A stretch of DNA of 64,000 nucleotides from Lentihominibacter hominis (GCF_014385065.1 NZ_JACRTA010000001.1:806001-870000); one strand, 5' to 3'; positions 1 to 8,531 are shown, counted from the first letter of the stretch. The notes: generated by a model not told the origin, from the sequence alone. Program-made: numbers and translations.

Positions 1-582
1 TCTGTATCCATAAGCGAGATTTCCAAAGAAAGTATCCAGTACTCCTGTTCTTATAGCCAGCTGAAAAGCTCCGAAAGTACCAATGGCAATTATTGCTATA
101 GCTGCGATTGCCTTTTTATAATTCACTTTATTCTTAAGCTTTGGGGCTTTTCTGTATAAAAATATTATTGCAAGAACTAAGGCCAGTACCCCTGCTATAG
201 CCAGCACCAAAGTCGTCACGGAAAAATAATTGGAAACAATGGATAGCCCATCTTCCAAACTTTTCAGATCATATACAGTAAACGGCGTCATTCTGTTAGA
301 CAATATCACTCCGTTTACTATCCCCAGCGTAAGCCATATCAAAGACAGCATACACATGGCAAAAACTCTTCTCCTAAAAAGCAATGCCAAAGATATAACC
401 GCCCATATCATTAATACGTTGCATAAAAATACCAAAGGACTCTGTATCATAAAGGCAATGCTGCTTATAAGAGAATGCCTTGCAAGAGTTTCTATAATAA
501 GATTTAAGACCACTGCTGTAACAAACAGCAATACGATATAATTTTTCAGATATTTATTGTAAAACGCTTTCAGTTTCTCCAT
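1..582 (-). CDS. LTA synthase-like sulfatase family protein, N-terminal part (cut by window edge)
   Basis: The reading frame starts with ATG at 582 and runs open to base 1 (194 codons), so only the N-terminus is present. It encodes several hydrophobic segments (around residues 16-35, 45-70, 75-95, 120-145 and 157-175), separated by a stretch reading RMTPFTVYDLKSLEDGL. That layout and stretch resemble the membrane domain in front of the extracellular phosphoglycerol-transferase (sulfatase-fold) domain of lipoteichoic acid synthase-like proteins. The catalytic domain is outside the window, so the substrate cannot be judged. It starts 5 nt after the rsmA stop, behind a GGGAG, and is probably the last gene of that operon. 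Confidence 0.7.
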   Translation of the reverse strand, partial: MEKLKAFYNKYLKNYIVLLFVTAVVLNLIIETLARHSLISSIAFMIQSPLVFLCNVLMIWAVISLALLFRRRVFAMCMLSLIWLTLGIVNGVILSNRMTPFTVYDLKSLEDGLSIVSNYFSVTTLVLAIAGVLALVLAIIFLYRKAPKLKNKVNYKKAIAAIAIIAIGTFGAFQLAIRTGVLDTFFGNLAYGYR

Positions 583-587
583 CTGTC

Positions 588-1463
588 TTATCTCCCATAA
601 CAAGCAGCCACGCTGTTGGCGATGGCAGCAAATTCTTTTATATCCAGGGTCTCTGCCCTTCTGTTAAACTCAATTCCTGTTTCTGATAATATCTCTCTGA
701 TCTGATCTTTAGACAGCCCGCAAACTCCTGTGAGAGAATTTAAAAGTGTTTTTCTTCTCTGCCCGAATCCATGCTTTATACAGGAAAAAAAAACCTTTTC
801 GCTTATTAAATCCACCGGCCTCTCTTTTCTTACGGAAAGCTGCAAAACTGTGGAATCAACCTTCGGCCGAGGAACAAATACTTCCTTGGGAACAGAAGTT
901 ACCTGATGGACATCGCAATAATATTGCACTGCTACAGACAGTGCCCCGTAGGTTTTCCCTCCCGGAGATGATTTTATCCTGTCAGCTACTTCTTTCTGCA
1001 TCATTATCGTTATGCTGTCAACAGACACGCCTCTTTCCAGAATACTCATAATAATAGGCGTAGTAATATAATACGGCAGATTTCCTATTATCTTGACTCT
1101 GCCGCTGAAAGTTCCGGCTTCTTTTTCTTCATTTATTATTTCATTTATATCTGTCTTCAGGATATCTCTGTTTATCACCTTGATATTGTCGTACCCGCCA
1201 AGTGTCTCGGACAATATAGGTATGAGTTTTTTATCTATCTCCACAGCGATAACTCGCGCAGCTGATTCTGCAGCTGCAGCTGTCAAAACGCCTATTCCCG
1301 GACCTATCTCGATCACAAGATCGTCGGAATTTATTTCCGCTCCGTCTATGATCTTTTCTATCACATTTCTGTCTGTTATGAAATTCTGTCCTAAACTTTT
1401 TGATAGTTTAAAATCGTGTCGTTCTTTTATATCCTGTATTGTAGAAGGTGCATATAATTTCAT
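588..1463 (-). CDS. rsmA: 16S rRNA (adenine1518-N6/adenine1519-N6)-dimethyltransferase
   Basis: This is RsmA/KsgA, which dimethylates two adjacent adenines in the helix-45 loop of 16S rRNA late in 30S assembly. The 291 residues contain the family opening SLGQNFITD (about residue 23), the SAM-binding motif VIEIGPGIGVLT (about 50), the acidic AVEID and the catalytic NLPYY (about 128). Length is normal. The start has a GGGAG 6 nt upstream, inside the 3' end of rnmV. It directly abuts rnmV, the pairing known from Bacillus and many Clostridia, so translation is probably coupled. Confidence 0.97.
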   Translation of the reverse strand: MKLYAPSTIQDIKERHDFKLSKSLGQNFITDRNVIEKIIDGAEINSDDLVIEIGPGIGVLTAAAAESAARVIAVEIDKKLIPILSETLGGYDNIKVINRDILKTDINEIINEEKEAGTFSGRVKIIGNLPYYITTPIIMSILERGVSVDSITIMMQKEVADRIKSSPGGKTYGALSVAVQYYCDVHQVTSVPKEVFVPRPKVDSTVLQLSVRKERPVDLISEKVFFSCIKHGFGQRRKTLLNSLTGVCGLSKDQIREILSETGIEFNRRAETLDIKEFAAIANSVAACYGR

Positions 1464-2015
1464 CTATATCTCCCGGATAGCCTTATAAAGTTCTTCTTTA
1501 GTGATCCCAAACTTATTCAGCTTCTGAAGAAAACTTTTTCCGTTACTGTATCCTATGCCAAGCGATTTGCCTGCAAACTGTCTTCTAAGCGCCGAATCCG
1601 CTTGTCCCACAAGACCTGCCGCTACCATATCATCAATGGTAAACTCCTGTCCTCCTACAGATTCCTCCAGTAAACAATGCGCCTTCTCAAGAGCGCTTCT
1701 TATACTTTCCGAAGATGCATTTTCTATGCCTATGTCTCCATTTTTTTCTGCGTCACTTCTGTCTAAAAACGCTTCTTTGGCATCGGGGAATCTCTTCATA
1801 AGTCGCTGTCTTATCTGTCTTCCTGCGTGATCGGGATCTGTAAATACTATTATTCCTTTTTCTCGATACGCTTTCTCTATAAGAGACCAGGTCTTTTCTG
1901 TTATACCATACCCATGTGTTTCTATTGTGACGGCATCTACACTTTTTTTAATGGCAGCCGTGTCATCACGTCCCTCGACGATAATGATTTCTTTGATCTT
2001 CATATCCGAAGTCAT
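1464..2015 (-). CDS. rnmV: Ribonuclease M5
   Basis: RNase M5 performs the final maturation of 5S rRNA in low-GC Gram-positives, with L18 as cofactor. The 183 residues open with the Toprim signature (IIIVEGRDD near residue 11, then VFTDPDHAGRQIR near 57, carrying the metal-binding acidic residues). The C-terminal half matches the small M5-specific region. The ATG at 2015 has GGAGG 10 nt upstream; the internal Met5 is a less likely start. The gene ends exactly where rsmA begins. Upstream is divIC rather than the tatD gene seen in Bacillus. Confidence 0.94.
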   Translation of the reverse strand: MTSDMKIKEIIIVEGRDDTAAIKKSVDAVTIETHGYGITEKTWSLIEKAYREKGIIVFTDPDHAGRQIRQRLMKRFPDAKEAFLDRSDAEKNGDIGIENASSESIRSALEKAHCLLEESVGGQEFTIDDMVAAGLVGQADSALRRQFAGKSLGIGYSNGKSFLQKLNKFGITKEELYKAIREI

Positions 2016-2020
2016 TTATC

Positions 2021-2494
2021 CTATTCCTCCGTATCTTCTGCATCTTTGTCCGGCTTTGTTATATCATCAGGAAATATGTAAATGGTCTCTCCCGGTTTTA
2101 TCAGTCTCAGCTGATCGCGAGCTTGTTCTTCCAGATTTTTCAAATCATTAGCCTGCTCCAGCTCTTTTTCAAGCTGCTCTTTTTCATCCTGGAGTTCCTG
2201 TTTCTGCTCCTTCATATCATGTTGCTCTTTCTTAAGAGAAATTATATTTATAACAGTAAATGAAATCAGCCCGATTATGACCATAACAACAATGCCTATC
2301 ATCAGTCTCCGTCTGTTGCGGTTTCTTCTGATAGCCATTTTTCCTCTTGTCTTCTGTCTGGCGGATTCCTTAGCTTTCGCTTCTTCTTTTTCCCTTTCCG
2401 CCCGTCTTTTCTCCAGCCGCTGCCTCCTAGCTTGTTCCATGTCGATGACTTGGCTGTTATTTTTGAATTCTTTGCTGCGTCGTCTTTTACCCAT
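2021..2494 (-). CDS. divIC: Septum formation initiator, DivIC/FtsB-like
   Basis: A single-pass membrane protein of the divisome. From Met at 2494 (MGKRRRSKEF) it has 157 residues: a very basic cytoplasmic N-terminus (about 1-62), one transmembrane helix (about 63-85, IGIVVMVIIGLISFTVINII), a coiled coil rich in Glu/Lys/Gln (about 87-125), and a tail with LRLIKPGETIYIFP, the conserved FtsB/DivIC C-terminal element. The frame is open for 78 more codons upstream, but that stretch is the yabQ gene in another frame. Order yabP-yabQ-divIC is conserved in spore formers. The SD is weak, so translation may depend on coupling to yabQ. Confidence 0.88.
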   Translation of the reverse strand: MGKRRRSKEFKNNSQVIDMEQARRQRLEKRRAEREKEEAKAKESARQKTRGKMAIRRNRNRRRLMIGIVVMVIIGLISFTVINIISLKKEQHDMKEQKQELQDEKEQLEKELEQANDLKNLEEQARDQLRLIKPGETIYIFPDDITKPDKDAEDTEE

Positions 2495-2787
2495 GTCCTG
2501 ATTATAACACAGCATATTTTTTTCCACAACAACAGTCCTGCCGAAAAGCCCAAAACAGCATGAAACGTGATTTTTCCAAAAGCGCAGTAATATAAAAATG
2601 CAGAAAGGGCAGCTCCCGAAGCCACCCAGAAAATCAATTCCTCCACGATCCGCAATCCACGTCCGGTCGCTATATACTGCAGCCTCTTTTTGATTTGCCA
2701 AAGAGTTTCCGTAAAAATGCCGGCACAAAACATTACTGCCGTGGTTTCTGCTTGATGTGCGATAAGCTCTGTAAATTTTATCATCAT
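2302..2787 (-). CDS. yabQ: Spore cortex biosynthesis protein YabQ-like
   Basis: The 161-residue product has three hydrophobic segments in its first 100 residues (about 12-30, 48-68 and 74-95), as expected for YabQ, a sigma-E-dependent outer forespore membrane protein needed for cortex formation in Bacillus. Identity rests mainly on position between yabP and divIC, on size and on topology, because YabQ sequences diverge strongly. Its start overlaps the yabP stop (ATGA). The basic last third (from about residue 98) is read from the same DNA as the divIC N-terminus in another frame, an overlap of 193 nt; an in-vivo shorter form or a sequencing frameshift cannot be excluded. Confidence 0.75.
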   Translation of the reverse strand: MMIKFTELIAHQAETTAVMFCAGIFTETLWQIKKRLQYIATGRGLRIVEELIFWVASGAALSAFLYYCAFGKITFHAVLGFSAGLLLWKKICCVIIRTWVKDDAAKNSKITAKSSTWNKLGGSGWRKDGRKGKKKKRKLRNPPDRRQEEKWLSEETATDGD

Positions 2788-3044
2788 TTCATAAGCTTGG
2801 CGAAAAAGCCCTTTTCTCCTTTTTCTCTTACTTTTACATACATTAATGAATCTATGGTGCCGACTATTACCGCGCGGCCTTCATTAAGATCCAACATCTG
2901 AATATGGAGTTTGGAACCTTTCACTATCATTGCGCCCTTGCTGAGAGTTGCTCTCACCTCATCTTCATCAAAGCTGTCTATTTCCTTTATGTCTGTTACT
3001 GTGATGGTCTCTCTGTTATCTATCATGACTGTATGATTCTCCAT
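2784..3044 (-). CDS. yabP: Sporulation protein YabP
   Basis: An 86-residue protein matching YabP (related to YqfC), needed for spore morphogenesis in Bacillus. It begins MENHTVMIDNRETITVTDI, followed by a repetitive beta-rich core with SFDEDEVRATLSKGAMIVKG and SKLHIQMLDLNEGRAVIVG. The start at 3044 is chosen because AGGAGG lies 7 nt upstream; upstream Met codons lack this. It overlaps yabQ by 4 nt and is the first gene of the yabP-yabQ-divIC-rnmV-rsmA run. Confidence 0.9.
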   Translation of the reverse strand: MENHTVMIDNRETITVTDIKEIDSFDEDEVRATLSKGAMIVKGSKLHIQMLDLNEGRAVIVGTIDSLMYVKVREKGEKGFFAKLMK

Positions 3045-3112
3045 AAGCATACCTCCTTTTGAGAAAATCGGTCCCATCTGCAGCGGGCCGGTATATATTA
3101 AAATATATTTAT

Positions 3113-3142
3113 GTTGCATGCCTGTTAGAACCATTCATATGA
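3113..3142 (-). promoter_or_regulatory. Candidate sigma-E promoter of yabP
   Basis: On the minus strand TCATATG (3136-3142) is followed after 15 nt by CATGCAAC (3113-3120). These match 6 of 7 and 6 of 8 positions of the Bacillus sigma-E consensus (kmATATT and CATACAhT). The site lies about 70 nt upstream of yabP, a sigma-E gene in Bacillus. This is inference from motif and context only. Confidence 0.35.
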
Positions 3143-3194
3143 CAAAGTACGCAGTATCAATTCTTTTCAGCGTACGGCATTATATCTAAACAAA

Positions 3195-3224
3195 TATAAA
3201 GAGCCGCATAAACGGCTCTTTATA
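3195..3224 (-). terminator. Intrinsic terminator of the M23 peptidase gene
   Basis: A 12-bp perfect stem (TATAAAGAGCCG at 3195-3206 with CGGCTCTTTATA at 3213-3224) encloses a 6-nt loop, 32 nt after the stop codon at 3256. The T-run is short and interrupted on the minus strand. Confidence 0.75.
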
Positions 3225-3255
3225 AATCATCTGCATATAAAATTTTTCCCAATAT

Positions 3256-5961
3256 TTACGGTAGATAGTTTATCGGATTCTTTGCCACACCATTAACTCT
3301 TATTTCAAAATGGCAATGAGGTCCTGTACTTCTGCCGGTATTCCCTGATTCTGCAATATGCTGACCCTGATAAACTTTATCGCCTTTACTTACAAGAAGT
3401 GAACTGTTATGAGCATATCTTGTTTCCATACCATTCTGATGGTCTATGATGACAAGATATCCATACGCCCCGCTGTATCCGGCATATGTAACCGTACCTC
3501 CATCAGCGGCTAAAACATTACTTCCTACAGGACATCCCAAATCTATGCCTTCATGGCTTCTGCCCCATCTGGAACCAAAATTAGATGTAAGAGTATATCC
3601 CCCTGATAATGGCCAGATATACTTGCCTGACCCGACAGTAGGCGGCTTTTCTTTGGTTCCCACCATTATCACCTCTGTTACAGGTTCCTTCTTCACCGTA
3701 GTTACCAGAGGAGTCTCTTCTTTTTCCTCGCCATTTACCAGAACGATTCTCGAGGTTATCTCACTGAGACCATTTTCACCCTTCTGATGAGTTTCAGTAT
3801 ATCCCTCATACAAATCAGCATCATCTTTTTCCTCAACCTCATATTCTATCTGCTTCTCATAAGTCACAAGCTCGGTTATCTTCACGGTGAGAAGAGGCGC
3901 ATGCTGCTTTATCTTCAGTACGCTGCCCACTTCCAGTTTTTTCTGATCTACATTGGGGTTTTCCTGAAGGATATCCTCTTCTGTCATAGAATAAAGTTTA
4001 GCGATATCCGCAAGAGTTTCTCCTGCTACAACTTTATGCATCTTCTCTGTCTCTCCGCTGGTACAAAGCTTTTCAACCATCTCTTTTTCAGAAAGAACAT
4101 CTTCCAGATCTGTATTGCTCTGCTTGACATCTACTTTTTCTATGAATACAGCTTCTTCTATTTCGGCTCCTTCTCTGCCGCTTGTATATCTGTCTTTAAT
4201 ATCCTGCATTACATCGGCCGCAGCTTCTTTACTTTCTACAGCTCCGACCTTCTTTCCATTGACATATATTCCGTAAGCTTTCACATTAAGATTACCCATA
4301 TATGAAAGTCTTTTGAGAACTTCTTCAGAATTGTCTATTTCCACATCACCCAGAGCAGATACTCTTTTAAACTCTATATCATCTTTAGCATCGATTATTA
4401 CATCAACATTCTTATCTTCTGTCAAAGCGCCCTGAACCAGATCAGTAATCCTCAAGACTTCATCTTTCTCCTTAACCAGTCCCAAAGTCTTACCGTTATA
4501 AGAATATTCATATGCGGTACAGTAATTGAAAACACCTGCAACACCTACAAGAAGCATTATAAATACAGAAAACAATGTAAGCAGCGGCGCTTTATGATTA
4601 TCGCAGAACGTCTTAAGGCCTTTCATCCTTTTTCCCAAAGGGCTGTTTTCATAATCAAGCATTTTCTGCTTCATAGAAAGCTCTACCGCTTCCCTAGCCT
4701 CTTCCCGGCGTTTTTCGCGTTCCTCTCTCATCTGTTGAGTTTTTTCTTCTGATGATTCTTTACGCTCTTTTCTGTCTGCGACTCCCAGAAGATCTTTTAA
4801 AGAAATGGACATAGTATCCTTTATCTTTGTATTGATCTGTATGCCTTTTACATTCACAACGCCTCCGCCTAATTCTGCATCGGCAATACTCTTCTGCTTC
4901 AGTCTTTCCTTCTCGAGCTTAGCTCTTTCGGCAGCTTCCCGTTTTTCTCTTTTATGACGCTCTTTGGCTTCTATCCTCTGGATCTTCTCATCTCTTTTTT
5001 TCTTTGCCTTAGCTAATTTTTCTTCTCTGGCTGCTTTAGCTTTCTCTTCTTTTATAAGTTTTTCTACTTTTGTTCTCTGTTCTCTCAGAGCTCTCTCATT
5101 TTTTTCCCGTTCTTCTCGAGCCAATCTCTCTGACTTATGAGCCTCTAAAAGATCTTGAAGCTTAGCCTGCTCTTCTTTGAGAAGCTCCTGCTGCTGCGTA
5201 AGTTTTATCTGCTGCTCAGCCGCCAGTTTTTCTGTATGTTTCTCTGTCATCTGGGAAATAGTCCCTATCTTTGCATCTTGCTGCTGCTGTGCTGAAAGGA
5301 GTTCCTTCTTAGCCTCTTCAAGGCCTTTCATCAGATCCTCTGGTTTATCTTCATCAAAAAACTCTCTGATTTCTTCCGGCGTAGCTTCAGATTCTGACGC
5401 TGTATTATTTTCACGAAGCTGCTTATTCTTTGCCTGTATCTCAGCTTCCATAGCATCCAACGCCTGTTTTCTGGATATGGCCTTAGCACGTCTTTCAGCT
5501 TCTGCTGCTCGACGACGTTTTTTTTCAGCTTCTTCTTCTATTAACGCAGCACGTTTTTGAGCTTCCAGAATCTCCTGCTGAGCCTGTTTCTTTTTAAACT
5601 CTCTTTTGAGGGCTTCCTCTCTCTGAATTCTTTCAGCTTCTGCATCTCTTCTCGCTTGCTCTATTATCGCCTGTTTTGCTGCAATGATCTCCTCAGTATC
5701 TTCCAAGACTATGTCTTTACTTTCTTGCCGACTGCTGCCCGAATCGGGCAAAATATCCATATCATCTGTCTTAAGAGCCTCAACACTTTTTCTCAGACTC
5801 ATGATGTCTTCGTAAATCTTTTTAGCTTCTTCATCCTGAGAAAACAGTTCTTCTCTACTCATGGCTTTATTTTCAGTCCTATCAGATTTCTGTTCTTTTG
5901 AAGATGTTACTGATTCATTAAGCTTATCTTTTCCTTCGTTATCTCTCGGAAACATTGACAT
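3256..5961 (-). CDS. Membrane-anchored LysM/G5/M23 peptidase protein with long cytoplasmic coiled coil
   Basis: A 901-residue protein. Residues 1-455 are highly charged (Glu/Lys/Arg/Ala/Gln repeats), a predicted long coiled coil with no signal peptide. One transmembrane helix follows (about 457-480, TLFSVFIMLLVGVAGVFNYC). Outside the membrane come a low-similarity region, a LysM domain (about 639-683, HKVVAGETLADIAKLYSM), a G5-like region (about 690-775) and a C-terminal M23 domain (about 780-901) with the zinc ligands in HEGIDLG, and HCHFEIR. The outer part is a peptidoglycan-binding endopeptidase of the type used in wall remodelling; the inner half is unusual. ATG at 5961 has AGGAGAG close upstream (Met3 at 5955 is an alternative). 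The gene overlaps the end of the upstream gene by 55 nt. Confidence 0.88.
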   Translation of the reverse strand: MSMFPRDNEGKDKLNESVTSSKEQKSDRTENKAMSREELFSQDEEAKKIYEDIMSLRKSVEALKTDDMDILPDSGSSRQESKDIVLEDTEEIIAAKQAIIEQARRDAEAERIQREEALKREFKKKQAQQEILEAQKRAALIEEEAEKKRRRAAEAERRAKAISRKQALDAMEAEIQAKNKQLRENNTASESEATPEEIREFFDEDKPEDLMKGLEEAKKELLSAQQQQDAKIGTISQMTEKHTEKLAAEQQIKLTQQQELLKEEQAKLQDLLEAHKSERLAREEREKNERALREQRTKVEKLIKEEKAKAAREEKLAKAKKKRDEKIQRIEAKERHKREKREAAERAKLEKERLKQKSIADAELGGGVVNVKGIQINTKIKDTMSISLKDLLGVADRKERKESSEEKTQQMREEREKRREEAREAVELSMKQKMLDYENSPLGKRMKGLKTFCDNHKAPLLTLFSVFIMLLVGVAGVFNYCTAYEYSYNGKTLGLVKEKDEVLRITDLVQGALTEDKNVDVIIDAKDDIEFKRVSALGDVEIDNSEEVLKRLSYMGNLNVKAYGIYVNGKKVGAVESKEAAADVMQDIKDRYTSGREGAEIEEAVFIEKVDVKQSNTDLEDVLSEKEMVEKLCTSGETEKMHKVVAGETLADIAKLYSMTEEDILQENPNVDQKKLEVGSVLKIKQHAPLLTVKITELVTYEKQIEYEVEEKDDADLYEGYTETHQKGENGLSEITSRIVLVNGEEKEETPLVTTVKKEPVTEVIMVGTKEKPPTVGSGKYIWPLSGGYTLTSNFGSRWGRSHEGIDLGCPVGSNVLAADGGTVTYAGYSGAYGYLVIIDHQNGMETRYAHNSSLLVSKGDKVYQGQHIAESGNTGRSTGPHCHFEIRVNGVAKNPINYLP

Positions 5962-7166
5962 TTCTCTCCTGTTTCAAGCATTCCGGTATCCTTACATTTC
6001 GGACACCTGTATCTTATATCCATAAAATCCATCTCAAACCCGTTATCCGTAAGCAGAAATGCCTTCTCCATATTAAGAGAATCCAGCCTGCCTCTTATCT
6101 CTTCCAAAGCCTGTTTTCTGTCAGCCCTGTCAGAAATTATTATTTTTGAAATCTCTTTACTCTGAGTACTAATCTCATCTTCTATCTCTTTGATCCTCGG
6201 CACTTTTTCGTATACCTGCTGCCTTCGCTGCTGAGCTTCTTCCTCTTCCTTTCGTACCAGAGCATCATAGTACTTCATTATATCACCGGTAGTAAGCTCC
6301 TTATTCCCTCCGGAAGATTTGCCGTTCTGCTCTTCATACCAGTTTATCAATATTTTGTTAACATAATTGATATTAGGACTGGATATACCTGAAGTCTTAC
6401 TACATGCCGTAAGAACTTTATCAAGAGAAAACCCCATAGTTTCAAACCATGTATCTATAATGCGCTTCTCTTCTTCCGTAGCATTTCTGGCAAATCCCAA
6501 TGCCTGAAATACCCTTTTATACAGATGATGCTTTTTATCATTCTCGCTCAGATGCTTTTCTACGGCTATTACATCCGTCAGACCTTCTTCTGCCCATTTT
6601 TTGATAACCGCCGTTATGTATTTAATATTTTTTTTCTTTTTCTGCACGCAATAAGAATATCCATATACTATAACTTCCGGCGCAGCATTAAAATCATTTA
6701 TGAGAGAAAGTATCTCCATCATCTCAGTCCCACTTATAACTTTTCCTGCTATCTTTTCTATCTGCGTGAACATATTCTGTATCTCTTTATCAGACATAAG
6801 AGAATTAACATTGCTTTCAACAGTTATACTCTTCGCCTTTGTCTTTTCACCGTAAAGCTGCTCTTTAAGGCTTATAAACTCTATATCGTAATCAAACTTA
6901 TCATCAGGATTATTCCTTATCTTCCTGACTACGCCCATGCGCTCCCAATAGGTCCATGCCTTAAGAACATCCTCATGGTCTATACCCAGATGTTTTGCTA
7001 TATCCTCATTGGTAATATCCGTCTCCAAGCAAGAATACATATGGGCAAACATATATACCTTAACAAACTCGCCCGGAGCTGAAACCATGTATTCATTTAT
7101 AAATATATTTTCCACGCTGGTATCCAGCAAAAAATAATCTTTTCTCTTTTCTCTTTTAAAGCCCAT
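5907..7166 (-). CDS. DnaD-domain replication protein with DnaC/DnaI-type zinc-finger tail
   Basis: Of 419 residues, the N-terminal 110 form a DnaD-like winged helix (FVKVYMFAHMYSCL, EDIAKHLGIDHEDVLKAWTY). DnaD C-terminal repeats follow (about 130-205, GYSYCVQKKKKNIKYITAVI, and about 215-275). The last 90 residues change character: a helix-rich stretch, then YRCPKCKDTGMLETGEKCQC, whose four cysteines match the zinc-binding N-terminus of clostridial DnaC/DnaI helicase loaders. The AAA+ ATPase that normally follows is absent; the frame stops at 5907. Adjacent dnaB supports a role in helicase loading. ATG at 7166 has GGAGG 5 nt upstream. Confidence 0.85.
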   Translation of the reverse strand: MGFKREKRKDYFLLDTSVENIFINEYMVSAPGEFVKVYMFAHMYSCLETDITNEDIAKHLGIDHEDVLKAWTYWERMGVVRKIRNNPDDKFDYDIEFISLKEQLYGEKTKAKSITVESNVNSLMSDKEIQNMFTQIEKIAGKVISGTEMMEILSLINDFNAAPEVIVYGYSYCVQKKKKNIKYITAVIKKWAEEGLTDVIAVEKHLSENDKKHHLYKRVFQALGFARNATEEEKRIIDTWFETMGFSLDKVLTACSKTSGISSPNINYVNKILINWYEEQNGKSSGGNKELTTGDIMKYYDALVRKEEEEAQQRRQQVYEKVPRIKEIEDEISTQSKEISKIIISDRADRKQALEEIRGRLDSLNMEKAFLLTDNGFEMDFMDIRYRCPKCKDTGMLETGEKCQCFREITKEKISLMNQ

Positions 7167-7178
7167 CTATCCTCCAAA

Positions 7179-8516
7179 TCAAAAGCCGGGGATATTATTT
7201 CCGCCCATACTGTCCACAAATTTTGTAAGCTTATCCAGCCATGTGACTTTAACGGTTCCTGTAGGTCCGCTCCTCTGCTTGGCTATTATGACTTCACACT
7301 CTCCGTGAGCTTCCGAGTCCTCATTATAGTACTCGTCTCTGTATAAAAATACAACTATATCGGCATCCTGCTCTATGGATCCTGACTCTCTGAGGTCGGA
7401 AAGCATAGGTCTGTGATCAGTTCTCGTCTCCGGGGCTCTTGACAGCTGTGAAAGCACAAGAACCGGACAGTCCAGCTCTCTTGCCAATAATTTTAAGTTC
7501 CTGGATATCACAGAAATTTCCTGAGTTCTGGAATCCGCCTTTCCCTCAGGATTCATCAACTGCAGATAGTCTATTACAACAAGATCCAGACCTTCCTCGG
7601 CCTTAAGTCTTCTACATTTGCTCTTCATCTCCATTATATTGACTCCGGCAGTGTCATCTATATGTATATTTGCTTTAGACAATACATCTAATGCTATATT
7701 AATATCATCCCAGTCTCTTCTTTCCAGTTTGCCGGTTTTCAAGCTCTGCATAGGCACTTTAGATTCCATGGAAAGAAGTCTCTGCCCCAACTGCTCCTTA
7801 GACATCTCCATACTGAATACCATGACAGATGCTTTTCCTTTTACCGCTGCATTAAGAGCCAAAGAAAGAGCGAAAGCCGTCTTCCCCATAGCCGGTCTTG
7901 CCGCCAGTATTATCAGATCCGAGCGTTGAAGCCCTGATGTCATTATATCAAGATACTTAAATCCGGTAGTAATTCCGGTGAGTCCTCCGTCCATCTGAGA
8001 GGCCTTATCTATTATCTCTATATTTTCCAGAAGCACATCCTTAATGTGGGCATACTGTCCCTTTTGTCTGGACTGTGATATTTCAAAGATACCACTCTCT
8101 GCATAATCCAGCATCTGAGCAGCTTCCATAGCTTCTTCGTATCCTTTTGCCATTATATCGTCTGCCGTATCTATCAGCCTTCGTATAGACGCCTTTTCCG
8201 CAACTATTTTACCGTATTCCATTGCATTTGACGTAGTCGGAGTTCCGGAGGACAGAGAAGCGATATAAGCTCTGCCTCCCACCATGTTAAGACTGTTTTT
8301 TTTCTTAAGTTCCTCTGATACTGTAAGTGCATCTACAGGAATATTTTTTCTGTGTAGCTCCAACATAGCTTTAAATATCTCTTTATGATTATTATCGTAA
8401 AAATCATCGGCTTTTACCACTTCGACGACATCAAAAAGAGCATCCTTTGAAAGCAAAGCTGCACCAAGAACAGATTTTTCCGCCTCTATACTGTGCGGAG
8501 GAATTCTTCCTTCCAT
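7179..8516 (-). CDS. dnaB: Replicative DNA helicase
   Basis: DnaB/DnaC-type hexameric helicase that unwinds DNA at the fork. Starting at MEGRIPPHSIEAEKSVLGA it has 445 residues: an N-terminal primase-binding domain (1-170) and a RecA-like motor with Walker A AARPAMGKTAFAL (about 205), Walker B LVVIDYLQLM (about 315), and the C-terminal LSDLRESGSIEQDADIV and AKQRSGPTG elements. The frame opens five codons earlier with TTG, but the GGAG needed for initiation lies within those codons, so 8516 is preferred. It follows rplI by 15 nt, the usual Firmicute order. Confidence 0.97.
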   Translation of the reverse strand: MEGRIPPHSIEAEKSVLGAALLSKDALFDVVEVVKADDFYDNNHKEIFKAMLELHRKNIPVDALTVSEELKKKNSLNMVGGRAYIASLSSGTPTTSNAMEYGKIVAEKASIRRLIDTADDIMAKGYEEAMEAAQMLDYAESGIFEISQSRQKGQYAHIKDVLLENIEIIDKASQMDGGLTGITTGFKYLDIMTSGLQRSDLIILAARPAMGKTAFALSLALNAAVKGKASVMVFSMEMSKEQLGQRLLSMESKVPMQSLKTGKLERRDWDDINIALDVLSKANIHIDDTAGVNIMEMKSKCRRLKAEEGLDLVVIDYLQLMNPEGKADSRTQEISVISRNLKLLARELDCPVLVLSQLSRAPETRTDHRPMLSDLRESGSIEQDADIVVFLYRDEYYNEDSEAHGECEVIIAKQRSGPTGTVKVTWLDKLTKFVDSMGGNNIPGF

Positions 8517-8531
8517 ATTCTTCTCCAACAA

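Noticed and set aside
230..541. Plus-strand frame of 103 codons near the window start
   Set aside because: Opposite the LTA-synthase-like membrane domain, which has a clear family resemblance on the other strand.
2495..2728. Long N-terminal extension of divIC
   Set aside because: The extra 78 codons lie over yabQ and translate to an unrelated Cys-rich string; DivIC proteins begin at the basic segment.
3787..4305. Plus-strand open frame of 172 codons opposite the M23 gene
   Set aside because: Shadow frame; no initiation signal and no homologous motif.
8517..8531. TTG start five codons upstream for dnaB
   Set aside because: Those codons contain the GGAG used by the ATG at 8516, and DnaB proteins of relatives begin at that Met.
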